From the NCBI GenBank assembly GCA_947475995.1, contig CANJNI010000012.1, positions 39,902 to 103,901 on the forward strand: a stretch of 64,000 bases of DNA, read 5' to 3'. Shown piece after piece: positions 1 to 8,879 of this stretch (position 1 is its first letter; every line of letters begins with the position of its first letter). The position numbers and the translations under genes were made by a program. Under the pieces are notes generated by a model. It saw only the letters and a program-made list of their open reading frames with translations, had not been told where the DNA came from and ran no database searches. Origin of the DNA: Beijerinckiaceae bacterium (GTDB lineage Bacteria; Pseudomonadota; Alphaproteobacteria; Rhizobiales; Beijerinckiaceae).

Positions 1-597
1 GCGGGCGTCACGCTGATCGCGCCGGAAACCGTATTTCTGTCGCAGGACACAACATTCGGCCGGGACGTCGTCGTCGAACCTTATGTCGTCTTTGGGCCGG
101 GCGTGAGCGTCGCGGACGGGGCAGTCATCCATTCGTTTTCGCATCTTGAAGGCGCGAAAGTGGGTGGCGAGGCGACCGTCGGGCCCTTCGCACGCCTGCG
201 TCCGGGGGCCGATCTGGGGCAGAAGGCCAAGGTCGGCAATTTCGTGGAGGTGAAGGCCACGACCATCGGGGCTGACGCGAAGGTGAGCCATCTGACCTAT
301 CTGGGCGACGCTTCGGTCGGGGCGGGGGCCAATATCGGCGCCGGCACCATCACTTGCAATTACGATGGATACGACAAGTACCGGACGACGATCGGGGCAG
401 GCGCGTTCATCGGATCCAACTCATCCCTTGTGGCCCCGGTGACGATTGGCGAGGGCGCTTTCGTCGGCTCTGGTTCCGTCATCACCGACAATGTCGAGGC
501 CGACGCGCTCGCGGTGGCGCGCGGCCGGCAATATGAAAAGCAGGGCTGGGCGCGGGAGTTTCGCGAGGCGCGGAAGAACCGGCCCAAGAAGCGTTGA
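1..597 (+). CDS. glmU: Bifunctional GlmU (N-acetylglucosamine-1-P uridyltransferase / glucosamine-1-P acetyltransferase), C-terminal part, truncated by window start
   Basis: Frame is open from base 1; left-handed beta-helix hexapeptide repeats ([52 protein letters not shown]) typical of GlmU; glmS follows. Confidence 0.93.
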   Translation, partial: AGVTLIAPETVFLSQDTTFGRDVVVEPYVVFGPGVSVADGAVIHSFSHLEGAKVGGEATVGPFARLRPGADLGQKAKVGNFVEVKATTIGADAKVSHLTYLGDASVGAGANIGAGTITCNYDGYDKYRTTIGAGAFIGSNSSLVAPVTIGEGAFVGSGSVITDNVEADALAVARGRQYEKQGWAREFREARKNRPKKR

Positions 598-696
598 CCG
601 GGATCTGTCATTAACCGTCACGCAAAGTGACTTGTCTATGCGCGAGCCCATGGCCTAGCAGTTGCTGCGGGTGCGGCGGACCGGAGAATTTGGCTC

Positions 697-2523
697 ATGT
701 GTGGAATCGTTGGCATCGTCGGGACATCGCCCGTCGCGGGCAAGATCGTCGAGGCCCTGAAACGTCTCGAATATCGCGGCTATGATTCCGCCGGCGTCGC
801 GACGCTCGAGGGAGGCCATCTGCAACGCCGCCGCGCTGCCGGAAAGCTTAAGAATCTGGAGGCGCGCCTCTCCGAAGAGCCGCTTACGGGTCCCATCGGC
901 ATCGGCCACACGCGCTGGGCCACCCACGGCCGTCCCACCGAAAACAACGCCCATCCGCACGCCAGCGACCTGCTGGCCGTGGTGCATAACGGGATCATCG
1001 AGAATTTTCGCGAATTGCGCGAGGAGCTTGTCGGCAAAGGCCATGAATTCCGGACGGAGACCGACACGGAAGTCGTCGCCCACCTGGTCACGGAGGAAAT
1101 GCGCGACGGCAAGGGGCCGCGTCAGGCGGTGGCGGCGGCGCTGCCGCGCCTGCGCGGCGCATTCGCCCTCGGCTTCCTGTTCAACGGTCAGGAAAACCTG
1201 CTGATCGGCGCGCGGCTCGGCGCGCCTCTGGCCATCGGCTATGGCGAAGGGGAGATGTATCTGGGTTCGGACGCGCTCGCGCTTGCGCCATTCACCGACA
1301 TGATCACCTACCTCGATGACGGCGACTGGGTCGTGCTGACGCGCGACAGCGCCGAGTTTTTCGACATGTCCGGCCGTCCAGTCATCCGCGTGAAGCAGAA
1401 GACGCAGGCGTCCGCCTTCCTGATCGACAAGGGCAACCATCGCCATTTCATGGCGAAGGAGATTCACGAGCAGCCTGAAGTGGTGGGCCGCACGCTGGCG
1501 CATTATCTCGACATGTCGAACGGCCGCGTGAACCTGCCATTCGATCTGCCTTTCGATCCGGCTTCCCTGTCGCGCGTCACCATCGCGGCTTGCGGCACTG
1601 CCTATTACGCGGGCCTTATCGGCAAGTACTGGATCGAGCGTTTCGCGCGCCTGCCGGTCGAAATCGACGTCGCGTCGGAGTTCCGTTATCGCGAAGCCCC
1701 GATGGAAAAGAACGGCCTGATGATGGTCGTCTCCCAGTCCGGCGAAACGGCGGATACGCTGGCTTCGCTGCGCTATGCGAAGGACAATGGCCAGCACATT
1801 CTCTCGGTCGTGAATGTGCCGACTTCCACCATTGCGCGTGAAAGCCATGTGGTGGCCCCCACTCTTGCCGGACCCGAAATCGGCGTTGCGTCGACGAAGG
1901 CCTTTACCTGCCAGCTTTCCGTCCTGGCCTGTCTGGCTGTGGCGCTGGGCCGTGCGCGCGGCGCGCTTGATGCGGCGGCGGAAAAGAAACTCGTGGACGA
2001 ACTCATCGCCCTGCCTGGTCTGATGGCGGAAGCGATCAAGCGCGAGCCAAAGGTGGAGTCGCTCGCCGCCGGCCTGTCGAAAGCTTCCGACGTCCTTTAT
2101 CTGGGACGCGGGACGAGCTTCCCGCTGGCGCTTGAAGGCGCGCTGAAACTGAAGGAAATTTCCTACATCCATGCCGAAGGCTATGCGGCGGGCGAATTGA
2201 AGCACGGCCCGATCGCCCTGATCGACGAGACCATGCCGGTCATCGTGATCTCGCCGTTCGACAGCGTGTTCGAAAAGACCGTCTCAAACATGCAGGAAGT
2301 GGCTGCGCGCGGCGGCCGGGTGATCCTGATCGGCGATGACAATGGCGAGCGGGAAGCCGCGATCGATCTTCATGCCGTGGTGAAAATGCCGACGATGGAG
2401 GCGAATTTCGCCCCGATCGTCTATGCGGTGCCAGTCCAGTTGCTCGCGTATCACACGGCGGTTTTCATGGGCAAGGACGTGGACCAGCCGCGCAATCTGG
2501 CCAAGAGCGTGACGGTGGAGTGA
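697..2523 (+). CDS. glmS: Glutamine--fructose-6-phosphate aminotransferase (isomerizing)
   Basis: MCGIVGIVG N-terminus (Ntn Cys), SIS domains, C-terminal QPRNLAKSVTVE. Confidence 0.97.
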   Translation: MCGIVGIVGTSPVAGKIVEALKRLEYRGYDSAGVATLEGGHLQRRRAAGKLKNLEARLSEEPLTGPIGIGHTRWATHGRPTENNAHPHASDLLAVVHNGIIENFRELREELVGKGHEFRTETDTEVVAHLVTEEMRDGKGPRQAVAAALPRLRGAFALGFLFNGQENLLIGARLGAPLAIGYGEGEMYLGSDALALAPFTDMITYLDDGDWVVLTRDSAEFFDMSGRPVIRVKQKTQASAFLIDKGNHRHFMAKEIHEQPEVVGRTLAHYLDMSNGRVNLPFDLPFDPASLSRVTIAACGTAYYAGLIGKYWIERFARLPVEIDVASEFRYREAPMEKNGLMMVVSQSGETADTLASLRYAKDNGQHILSVVNVPTSTIARESHVVAPTLAGPEIGVASTKAFTCQLSVLACLAVALGRARGALDAAAEKKLVDELIALPGLMAEAIKREPKVESLAAGLSKASDVLYLGRGTSFPLALEGALKLKEISYIHAEGYAAGELKHGPIALIDETMPVIVISPFDSVFEKTVSNMQEVAARGGRVILIGDDNGEREAAIDLHAVVKMPTMEANFAPIVYAVPVQLLAYHTAVFMGKDVDQPRNLAKSVTVE

Positions 2524-2530
2524 TCGGGTT

Positions 2531-2617
2531 CCTCCCCGCGAAAGCGGGGAGAAAGTGGCCGAAGTCCGGATAAGAGGCTTTCGACTCCGGCCCTCTCCCC
2601 ATTCTGATGGGGAGAGG
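2531..2617. repeat. Pair of intergenic palindromes between convergent genes (possible Hyphomicrobiales REP-like element and/or bidirectional terminator)
   Basis: CTCCCCGC-gaaa-GCGGGGAG at 2532-2551 and CCTCTCCCCAT-tctg-ATGGGGAGAGG at about 2592-2617. Confidence 0.6.
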
Positions 2618-2627
2618 AGGAGCGCAC

Positions 2628-3212
2628 TTACTTTTTCTTCCGGTAGACCAGCAACGTCTCGTACATGCCGACCTTCTCGACCGGCTTTTCCTTTTCCCAC
2701 GTTGCGATGACCTTCTCGGCCGTGTCGAACGCGAAGGACTTCGTGTAGAAAAGAATGTAGCCGCCCGGCCGCGTGTGGTCAGTCAGAAGGTCCGCCACCT
2801 GACGATCCGTCAAGGCCTTGTAGGCGTCGTTCCGCGCATCGCGGAATTCGCAGAGGTGGAACAGGGTCACCACATCGAACATCGGCAGCAGGCGCGGTTC
2901 GAGCTGGTAGATGTCGCCGAAGAACACCTTGTAGGTCTTCTCGACCTGCGGCTTCTCGATGGCGAGCTGCACGAACGTGTCATACTCCTGCGGCGAGGCG
3001 TTGATCCCCAGCACGCAATTGTTGCTGCCGTTTTCCGCCGTGCGTATGCCGACGATGTGATGGCCGCCCGTGCCGAAATGGAAGATCGACGAATTCGTGA
3101 TCTTGTTCTTCTCGAGCCAGTCGCAGAAATGCACGTCGCACGGGCATTCCTTGATGCGCAGGTCCCAGAACGCGTCCCAGATGTTCAGTTTGGTTTCGGT
3201 TTCGGCTGCCAT
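2628..3212 (-). CDS. Hypothetical protein, SAM-methyltransferase-like fold suspected
   Basis: 194-aa ORF; IFHFGTGGHH and FDVVTLFHLCEF resemble class I methyltransferase motifs; weak assignment. Confidence 0.6.
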   Translation of the reverse strand: MAAETETKLNIWDAFWDLRIKECPCDVHFCDWLEKNKITNSSIFHFGTGGHHIVGIRTAENGSNNCVLGINASPQEYDTFVQLAIEKPQVEKTYKVFFGDIYQLEPRLLPMFDVVTLFHLCEFRDARNDAYKALTDRQVADLLTDHTRPGGYILFYTKSFAFDTAEKVIATWEKEKPVEKVGMYETLLVYRKKK

Positions 3213-3222
3213 GTTCCCCTCG

Positions 3223-5073
3223 TTATGTCATCGCCTTTTCGGCGGCGAGTTCTATGGTTGCGGATGATAGAACGACTTTCTCCGGATTATCCAAGGCGGA
3301 CCCGGTGATTTCGCGCAGACGGCTGGGCTGGCCTTCGGTGCGTTCAAGCATCACATGACGCGCAAACAGCGTCCGGACATTGTCGCCGCCGCCCAGATTG
3401 ATGATCGTCGCCTGACCGCAGGCGCGAAACAGCGTTTCGATCACCACACGGCGTTCCGCTCCAACAAAGGCGGACACCGCGTCTTCAAGAATGATGACGT
3501 CCGGCTTCTGGACGACGAGGCGCGCGATGGCGAGTCGCTGGCGTTCTCCAGCCGCAAGCGACTGCGCCCAGCGGCTGGTTTCGCCGAGCCGTGCCGCCAG
3601 ATGTGCAAGCCCGCTGACCGTCAGCGCGCTCTTGAGGTCCTCGTCGCTGTGCAAACCCGCCGGGGCAGGATAGAGCAGGGCTTCGCGCAACGTGCCGGTC
3701 GGCATGAAACTGTTGCGGGACACGAAGCCCAGCGAAGCCTGCGATGACAGCGCGATGGCGCCGCGCCCCCAGGGCCAGAGTCCCGCGAGCGCCCGCATCA
3801 GCACGCTTTTGCCCGAGCCGCTTTCGCCCGACAGGTAGATATGGTCGCCGGGATTGATCTCGAGGCGCGCGTTTTCAATCAGCGGCTTGCCGACGGGGTC
3901 GAAAAGGCTGACGTCGCGCAGGCCGATCTTGCCTGCAGGCGCATCCTCGCGCGACAGAAGCGGCGCGTCCGCCGACGCCGGCCTTTCGACGGATTCGAAA
4001 GCGTCGATCAGCTCCACGATGCGGCGCGCAGACGCGAACCACTCGGCAAGGCGAGAATAATTGTCCACCAGCCAGGATATCGCCATTTGCACCTGAATGA
4101 ATGCTGAAGCGATCTGCATCACCTCGCCAAGCGACAATTGCCCGGCCAGATATTTCGGTGCGCACATGATGAGCGGCACGACCGGCACCATGGCGCTGCT
4201 GGCGTTCATCACCCAGGTGACGTTGCCGTGCTGGCGCACGAGCGCCAGCCATTGCCGCACGACGTCGCCGTAGGTGCGGCCGAGTTGGGACCGCGCATCC
4301 CGGTCGCCGCCTGCCAGCACGACGCCCTCGGCGTTCTCGCGCAAGCGAATCATGTCGGCGCGAAACAGCGCTTCCGCTTCGTTCTTGGCGGCGGCGACGC
4401 CCGAAAGGCGCTTGCCGACAATCGGAATGAGCGCGGAGGCCGTGACCCCGTAGATCAGTGCGCCAAACACCATGAACGCGGGAATCGTGAACGAGGTCTC
4501 GCCGATGGATACGTCGAGCGACCCGCCGACGGACCACAGGATGCCGGCGAAAGTCGTCGCCGCAAGCGTTGCGGTGAAAAGCCCGATGGCAAAATCAGTG
4601 AGTGGTTCCGTCGCCATGCGGACGTCGTCCGAGATCCGGTATTCCGGGTTCGGCATGGCGTCGGGCACCATGGTGAGCTTGTAGAAGCGGCGATTGGCGA
4701 GCCACTTGTCGAGCAGCCGCTGCGTGCACCATTCCCGCCACCGCACCTGCAGCGTCTCGCGGGTGATGACGATGGCGACGCCTACGGCCGCGATGCAGGC
4801 CACCAGAAGCCCGAACGCCATAATCGCGAGGCCGACCGAAGCCCCATCGCGCCGCTCCAGAGCATCGAAGAACCAGCGGTTCCAGCGGTTATTGGCCACA
4901 TCCACCGCAAGGCGCAGCACCAGCGTGCCGCCGATCGCCAGGGTCCAGAACCATGCCTGACGCGCGCTGTCGCCGTTCCAGTAAGCTCCCGCGAACTTCT
5001 GGAACCGCCGCCCGATTTCACGGTCGAACGATTGTATCTCCGCTGGCGATGCGTCGCCGCGAACCTCCGACAT
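3223..5073 (-). CDS. ABC transporter permease/ATP-binding fusion, SbmA/BacA (YddA)-like
   Basis: N-terminal TM region (WFWTLAIGGTLVLRLAVDVANNRWNRWFFDALERRD), Walker A SGESGSGKS, signature LAAGERQRLAIARL; start taken at MSEVRGD. Confidence 0.85.
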   Translation of the reverse strand: MSEVRGDASPAEIQSFDREIGRRFQKFAGAYWNGDSARQAWFWTLAIGGTLVLRLAVDVANNRWNRWFFDALERRDGASVGLAIMAFGLLVACIAAVGVAIVITRETLQVRWREWCTQRLLDKWLANRRFYKLTMVPDAMPNPEYRISDDVRMATEPLTDFAIGLFTATLAATTFAGILWSVGGSLDVSIGETSFTIPAFMVFGALIYGVTASALIPIVGKRLSGVAAAKNEAEALFRADMIRLRENAEGVVLAGGDRDARSQLGRTYGDVVRQWLALVRQHGNVTWVMNASSAMVPVVPLIMCAPKYLAGQLSLGEVMQIASAFIQVQMAISWLVDNYSRLAEWFASARRIVELIDAFESVERPASADAPLLSREDAPAGKIGLRDVSLFDPVGKPLIENARLEINPGDHIYLSGESGSGKSVLMRALAGLWPWGRGAIALSSQASLGFVSRNSFMPTGTLREALLYPAPAGLHSDEDLKSALTVSGLAHLAARLGETSRWAQSLAAGERQRLAIARLVVQKPDVIILEDAVSAFVGAERRVVIETLFRACGQATIINLGGGDNVRTLFARHVMLERTEGQPSRLREITGSALDNPEKVVLSSATIELAAEKAMT

Positions 5074-5246
5074 CGGCGCGCCCCTCTGGTTGCGCATATT
5101 TCTGAATTTTGACGCAAGATTGTCATATTGGTGCGGCGACGTATAGGCAAATGCCGACGTGCGCCTCCGGCTTGGGTTGGCCTGCGTCGGCAAGGCATGT
5201 TATTTGCTGCAGCACGGCGTCTCCAGCCGGCAGGATCAGGTTTCAT

Positions 5247-6002
5247 ATGTCCAACGACTCCCAGGCGCCCCTCTCGTCTGGCCCAGACCCCGGCCTCTTT
5301 TTGAAGGTCGTTCCCCCCAAGCCTCACGGAATCGGACACCGTTTCAGGACATGGTTCCTGACGGGGCTGGTGATTGCCGGTCCGTTGGCAGTGACCGCCT
5401 GGATCGTCTGGTGGTTCATCGGAACCGTCGACGGCTGGATAAAGCCGCTGATACCCGTCCAGTACTGGCCGGAGACACTTCTGTCGGTGCGTATTCCGGG
5501 AATCGGGCTGATCGTGGCGCTGATCGGTCTGACGCTTCTGGGCTTCCTGGCCGCCAATCTCGCCGGCCGGACGCTGATCAGCATCGGTGAAATGATTCTG
5601 GACCGCATGCCGGTCGTGCGCGGACTCTACAAGAGCGTGAAGCAGGTCTTCGAGACGGTGTTTTCCCAGTCGGGAACGTCGTTCCGGAAGGTGGGGCTGG
5701 TGGAGTTTCCGGCCAAGGGCATGTGGACGGTCGTGTTCATCTCGACGCCTCCGTCCGACCAGCTCTCGCGCGCCCTTCCGGCCGCAGGCGAATACACATC
5801 GGTTTTTCTGCCCTGCACGCCCAACCCGACGACGGGCTTCTATTTCTACCTGCCCGCACGAGATGTGATCGAAATCGACCTGACCCCTGACGAGGCCGCC
5901 AAGCTCATCATGTCGGCAGGCCTCATCCAGCCGGACGAACAGGGGAAGCTCGCTGCTCTGGCGAAAGCCGCCGCCAAACGGGAGAAAAGCCGGGCGTATT
6001 GA
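5247..6002 (+). CDS. DUF502-family membrane protein
   Basis: RTWFLTGLVIAGPLAVTAWIVWWF and VFISTPPSDQLSRALPAAGEYTSVFLPCTPNPTTGFYFYLP typical of DUF502; ATG at 5247 in frame with the longer ORF. Confidence 0.85.
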   Translation: MSNDSQAPLSSGPDPGLFLKVVPPKPHGIGHRFRTWFLTGLVIAGPLAVTAWIVWWFIGTVDGWIKPLIPVQYWPETLLSVRIPGIGLIVALIGLTLLGFLAANLAGRTLISIGEMILDRMPVVRGLYKSVKQVFETVFSQSGTSFRKVGLVEFPAKGMWTVVFISTPPSDQLSRALPAAGEYTSVFLPCTPNPTTGFYFYLPARDVIEIDLTPDEAAKLIMSAGLIQPDEQGKLAALAKAAAKREKSRAY

Positions 6003-6032
6003 GAAGCGCCCGGCATGGCAGGTCACTGCGAC

Positions 6033-6335
6033 TCAAACGCCCTCGACGCTGACCAGCCGGGCCGAACTGCACGCATCGCGAATTTGCTTCAGGCCCTGAT
6101 ACGTGGGGCCGTAATAGAATTCCTCCCAGGCCGCCACCGACGGGAATTCGAGGATCACGATGCGTCGCGGCGTCCAGTCGCCTTCGTAGATCTTGTGTGC
6201 TCCACCGCGCGACAGATAGCGCGCGCCGGCGGCTTCGAGCGCGGGTTTAACGCCGCTCATGAATTGCTGGTATTGCGCCGGATCGCGGATTTCGACGTCG
6301 AAAATCACATAGGCCGCCATGCATTCCTCCTTCAC
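6033..6335 (-). CDS. DUF1330 domain-containing protein
   Basis: MAAYVIFDVEIRDPAQYQQFMSGVKPALEAAGARYLSRGG..VILEFPS. Confidence 0.85.
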   Translation of the reverse strand: MKEECMAAYVIFDVEIRDPAQYQQFMSGVKPALEAAGARYLSRGGAHKIYEGDWTPRRIVILEFPSVAAWEEFYYGPTYQGLKQIRDACSSARLVSVEGV

Positions 6336-8422
6336 CCGGCGCGCAGCAGCTTCACCGCCGCGTCGCGACCGAAAAGGTAAAGCAGATTGCGCAAGGCCTG
6401 TCCGCGTTCTGATTCAAGCGCCGGATCGCGCGACAGGATGAGCTGCGCATCGTCGCGCGCCACTGCCAGCAATCCGGCGTGGACCGAAAGATCGGCAAGC
6501 CGGAAACCCGGCGTACCCGACTGCCGCGTCCCGAGCACTTCGCCTTCGCCGCGCAGGCGCAGATCTTCTTCGGCGATGCGAAACCCGTCCTCCGTTTCGC
6601 GCATGATCGAAATGCGCGCCTGTGCGACTTCACCGAGCGGCGCCTTGTAGAGCAGCACGCAGGACGACTTGCCGCTGCCGCGCCCCACGCGCCCGCGCAA
6701 CTGATGCAATTGGGCGAGGCCGAAACGCTCCGCATGTTCGATGATCATGATGGTGGCTTCCGGCACATCGACGCCGACCTCGATTACGGTCGTCGCGACA
6801 AGGACCGTGGTTTCGCCGCGCTGGAATTTCTCCATGGCGGTGTCCTTGTCGGTTCCCTTCATCTGGCCGTGGACCAGCCCGACGACCGGGCCGAACACCT
6901 GCGTCAATTGCTCGAAACGTTCCTGCGCCGCAGAGAGGTCGAGCTCTTCGTTCTCCTCCACCAGCGGACAGACCCAATAGACGCGCGCGCCGGACTTGAT
7001 GGCGCGCCCGACGCCCGCGACGATCTCGTCGATTCGCTCCGACGGAACGGCCCGCGTGTCGATGGGCTGCCGCCCGGCGGGCTTTTCCCGCAGGGTCGAA
7101 ACATCCATGTCGCCGAAATAGGTGAGCACCAGCGTGCGCGGGATGGGCGTCGCGGTCATCACCAGAATGTCGACTGCTTCGCCTTTCTCGCCCAGCGCCA
7201 GCCGCTGATGAACCCCGAAACGATGCTGCTCGTCGACGACGGCCAGCGCCAGATCGCGGAACGCAACCTTCTCCTGAAAAAGCGCATGGGTGCCGATCAG
7301 AATGTCGATGTCTCCGGCAGCGAGCGCCGCGAGGGTCTGGTTGCGTTGCGAGGCGCGGTCGCGCCCGGTGAGCAGGCCGATGCGCAATCCCGCCTGTTCG
7401 GCCAGCGGCTTCATGCGCTCGTAATGCTGCCGCGCCAGAATTTCGGTCGGGGCCATGAGCGCGCCTTGCCGCCCGGCCTCCACCACGGTCGCCAGCGACA
7501 GCAGCGCCACAAGGGTTTTTCCCGAGCCCACATCGCCCTGCAGGAGCCGTAACATGCGGATCGGCTTGCGGATGTCCTCGCGAATTTCGGCGAGCGCCTG
7601 CGTCTGCGATCCGGTAAGCCGGAAGGGCAGGCCGGCTTCGATCCGGCCCGAGATTTCGCCCGTTCCGATGCTGGCGCGGCCGCGCGCATCGCGCATGTCG
7701 GCGCGCACCATCACGAGCGCCAACTGGTTCGCCAGCAGTTCGTCATAGGCGAGCCGCACGCGGGCGAGCGATGTCGGCTCGATATCCTGCGGCGTCTGCG
7801 GATGATGCTGCGCATGCAAGGCCGCCGCAAAGCCGGGCAGCTTGCGGGCCGCCATGAAAGCCGGGTCCAGCCATTCGGGCAGGGCAGGCAGGCGGGCGAG
7901 CGCGGCTTCAGCGGCCTTCTGGACGTTGCGCTGGTATAGGCCTTCGGTCAGGCCGTAAACGGGCTCGACAGGCGGCAGTCTGGCCAGCCCCTGTTCGTCA
8001 AGGACCCTGTCGGGATGGACCATCTGCAAATGGCCGTCCCACAATTCCAGCTTGCCCGAAACCCACCGCCTCGCGCCCAGCGGCAGGGATTTCTCGATCC
8101 AGCCCTGGTTGGCGAGAAAGAAGACGAGAAGCACATCCCCCGTCTCATCCTCGACCAGCACCCGGTAGGGTCCCTTGGAACGCCCGCCCGGGGGCCGGTG
8201 TTCGGCGACGGTCACTTCCAGCGTGACGATGGAATCGCGCTGGGCGTCGCGAATCTTCGGACGGTTGCGCCGGTCGATGGCGCTGTTCGGAAGATGGAAC
8301 AGAAGGTCCGATACGCGCGCCTGATCGCCCAGAAGACGGGCGAAATGCTGCGCGGTCTTGGGGCCGACGCCCGGCAGGGTCGCCACATCGGCAAAGAGGG
8401 GATTGAGGATCGCGGGCCGCAT
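6332..8422 (-). CDS. recG: ATP-dependent DNA helicase RecG
   Basis: GVGPKTAQHFARLLG wedge-domain start, LLQGDVGSGKT, DEQHRFGVHQR, TATPIPRTL, QLRGRVGRG. Confidence 0.95.
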   Translation of the reverse strand: MRPAILNPLFADVATLPGVGPKTAQHFARLLGDQARVSDLLFHLPNSAIDRRNRPKIRDAQRDSIVTLEVTVAEHRPPGGRSKGPYRVLVEDETGDVLLVFFLANQGWIEKSLPLGARRWVSGKLELWDGHLQMVHPDRVLDEQGLARLPPVEPVYGLTEGLYQRNVQKAAEAALARLPALPEWLDPAFMAARKLPGFAAALHAQHHPQTPQDIEPTSLARVRLAYDELLANQLALVMVRADMRDARGRASIGTGEISGRIEAGLPFRLTGSQTQALAEIREDIRKPIRMLRLLQGDVGSGKTLVALLSLATVVEAGRQGALMAPTEILARQHYERMKPLAEQAGLRIGLLTGRDRASQRNQTLAALAAGDIDILIGTHALFQEKVAFRDLALAVVDEQHRFGVHQRLALGEKGEAVDILVMTATPIPRTLVLTYFGDMDVSTLREKPAGRQPIDTRAVPSERIDEIVAGVGRAIKSGARVYWVCPLVEENEELDLSAAQERFEQLTQVFGPVVGLVHGQMKGTDKDTAMEKFQRGETTVLVATTVIEVGVDVPEATIMIIEHAERFGLAQLHQLRGRVGRGSGKSSCVLLYKAPLGEVAQARISIMRETEDGFRIAEEDLRLRGEGEVLGTRQSGTPGFRLADLSVHAGLLAVARDDAQLILSRDPALESERGQALRNLLYLFGRDAAVKLLRAG

Positions 8423-8579
8423 GCGCCTGTTTACAACGGCTGCGGCTGGACCGCGACTGCAATACGGGACTGACAATCGGAGCGTCCCGCTCTATATGGA
8501 CCCCCAACGCAGGGTGGATTTTCCGTCCGGCGATCTTTTCATTTTGGCGGACCCGCCCGCCGAGCTTCATGGAGGTCCC

Positions 8580-8879
8580 GTGTCGGCGCCAGAAATCTCC
8601 AGCGCAGGTCTTGATCCGCGCCGCCGCCGCATCCTGTTCCGCGCGCACCATCGCGGCATGCGCGAAATGGACATCCTGTTCGGAAAGTTTGCGGACACGA
8701 ACATCGCCGGCATGTCAAACCAGGAACTCGACGATTTCGAGCGTCTGCTGGAAAACGCCACCGATCGCGACGTATTCATGTGGCTGACCGAAGAAGCGCC
8801 GGTGTGGCCGGAGTTCGACACCGGTGTCTTCCGCCGCCTGAAGCAGCATCACACCCACACCTCGCGTCTGGATCTCTGA
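8580..8879 (+). CDS. sdhE: FAD assembly factor SdhE (DUF339)
   Basis: RRRRILFRAHHRGMREMDILFGKFADTNIAGM contains the RGMxExD flavinylation-factor motif; GTG start; directly upstream of mfd. Confidence 0.88.
   Translation: MSAPEISSAGLDPRRRRILFRAHHRGMREMDILFGKFADTNIAGMSNQELDDFERLLENATDRDVFMWLTEEAPVWPEFDTGVFRRLKQHHTHTSRLDL

Noticed and set aside
598-696. glmS ribozyme/riboswitch upstream of glmS
   Set aside because: Gap is only about 100 nt, no ribozyme core recognised, and the element is not expected in this lineage
655-2205. 516-aa ORF antisense to glmS
   Set aside because: GC-rich shadow ORF opposite a clear glmS; no recognisable domain, composition dominated by R/H/Q/A
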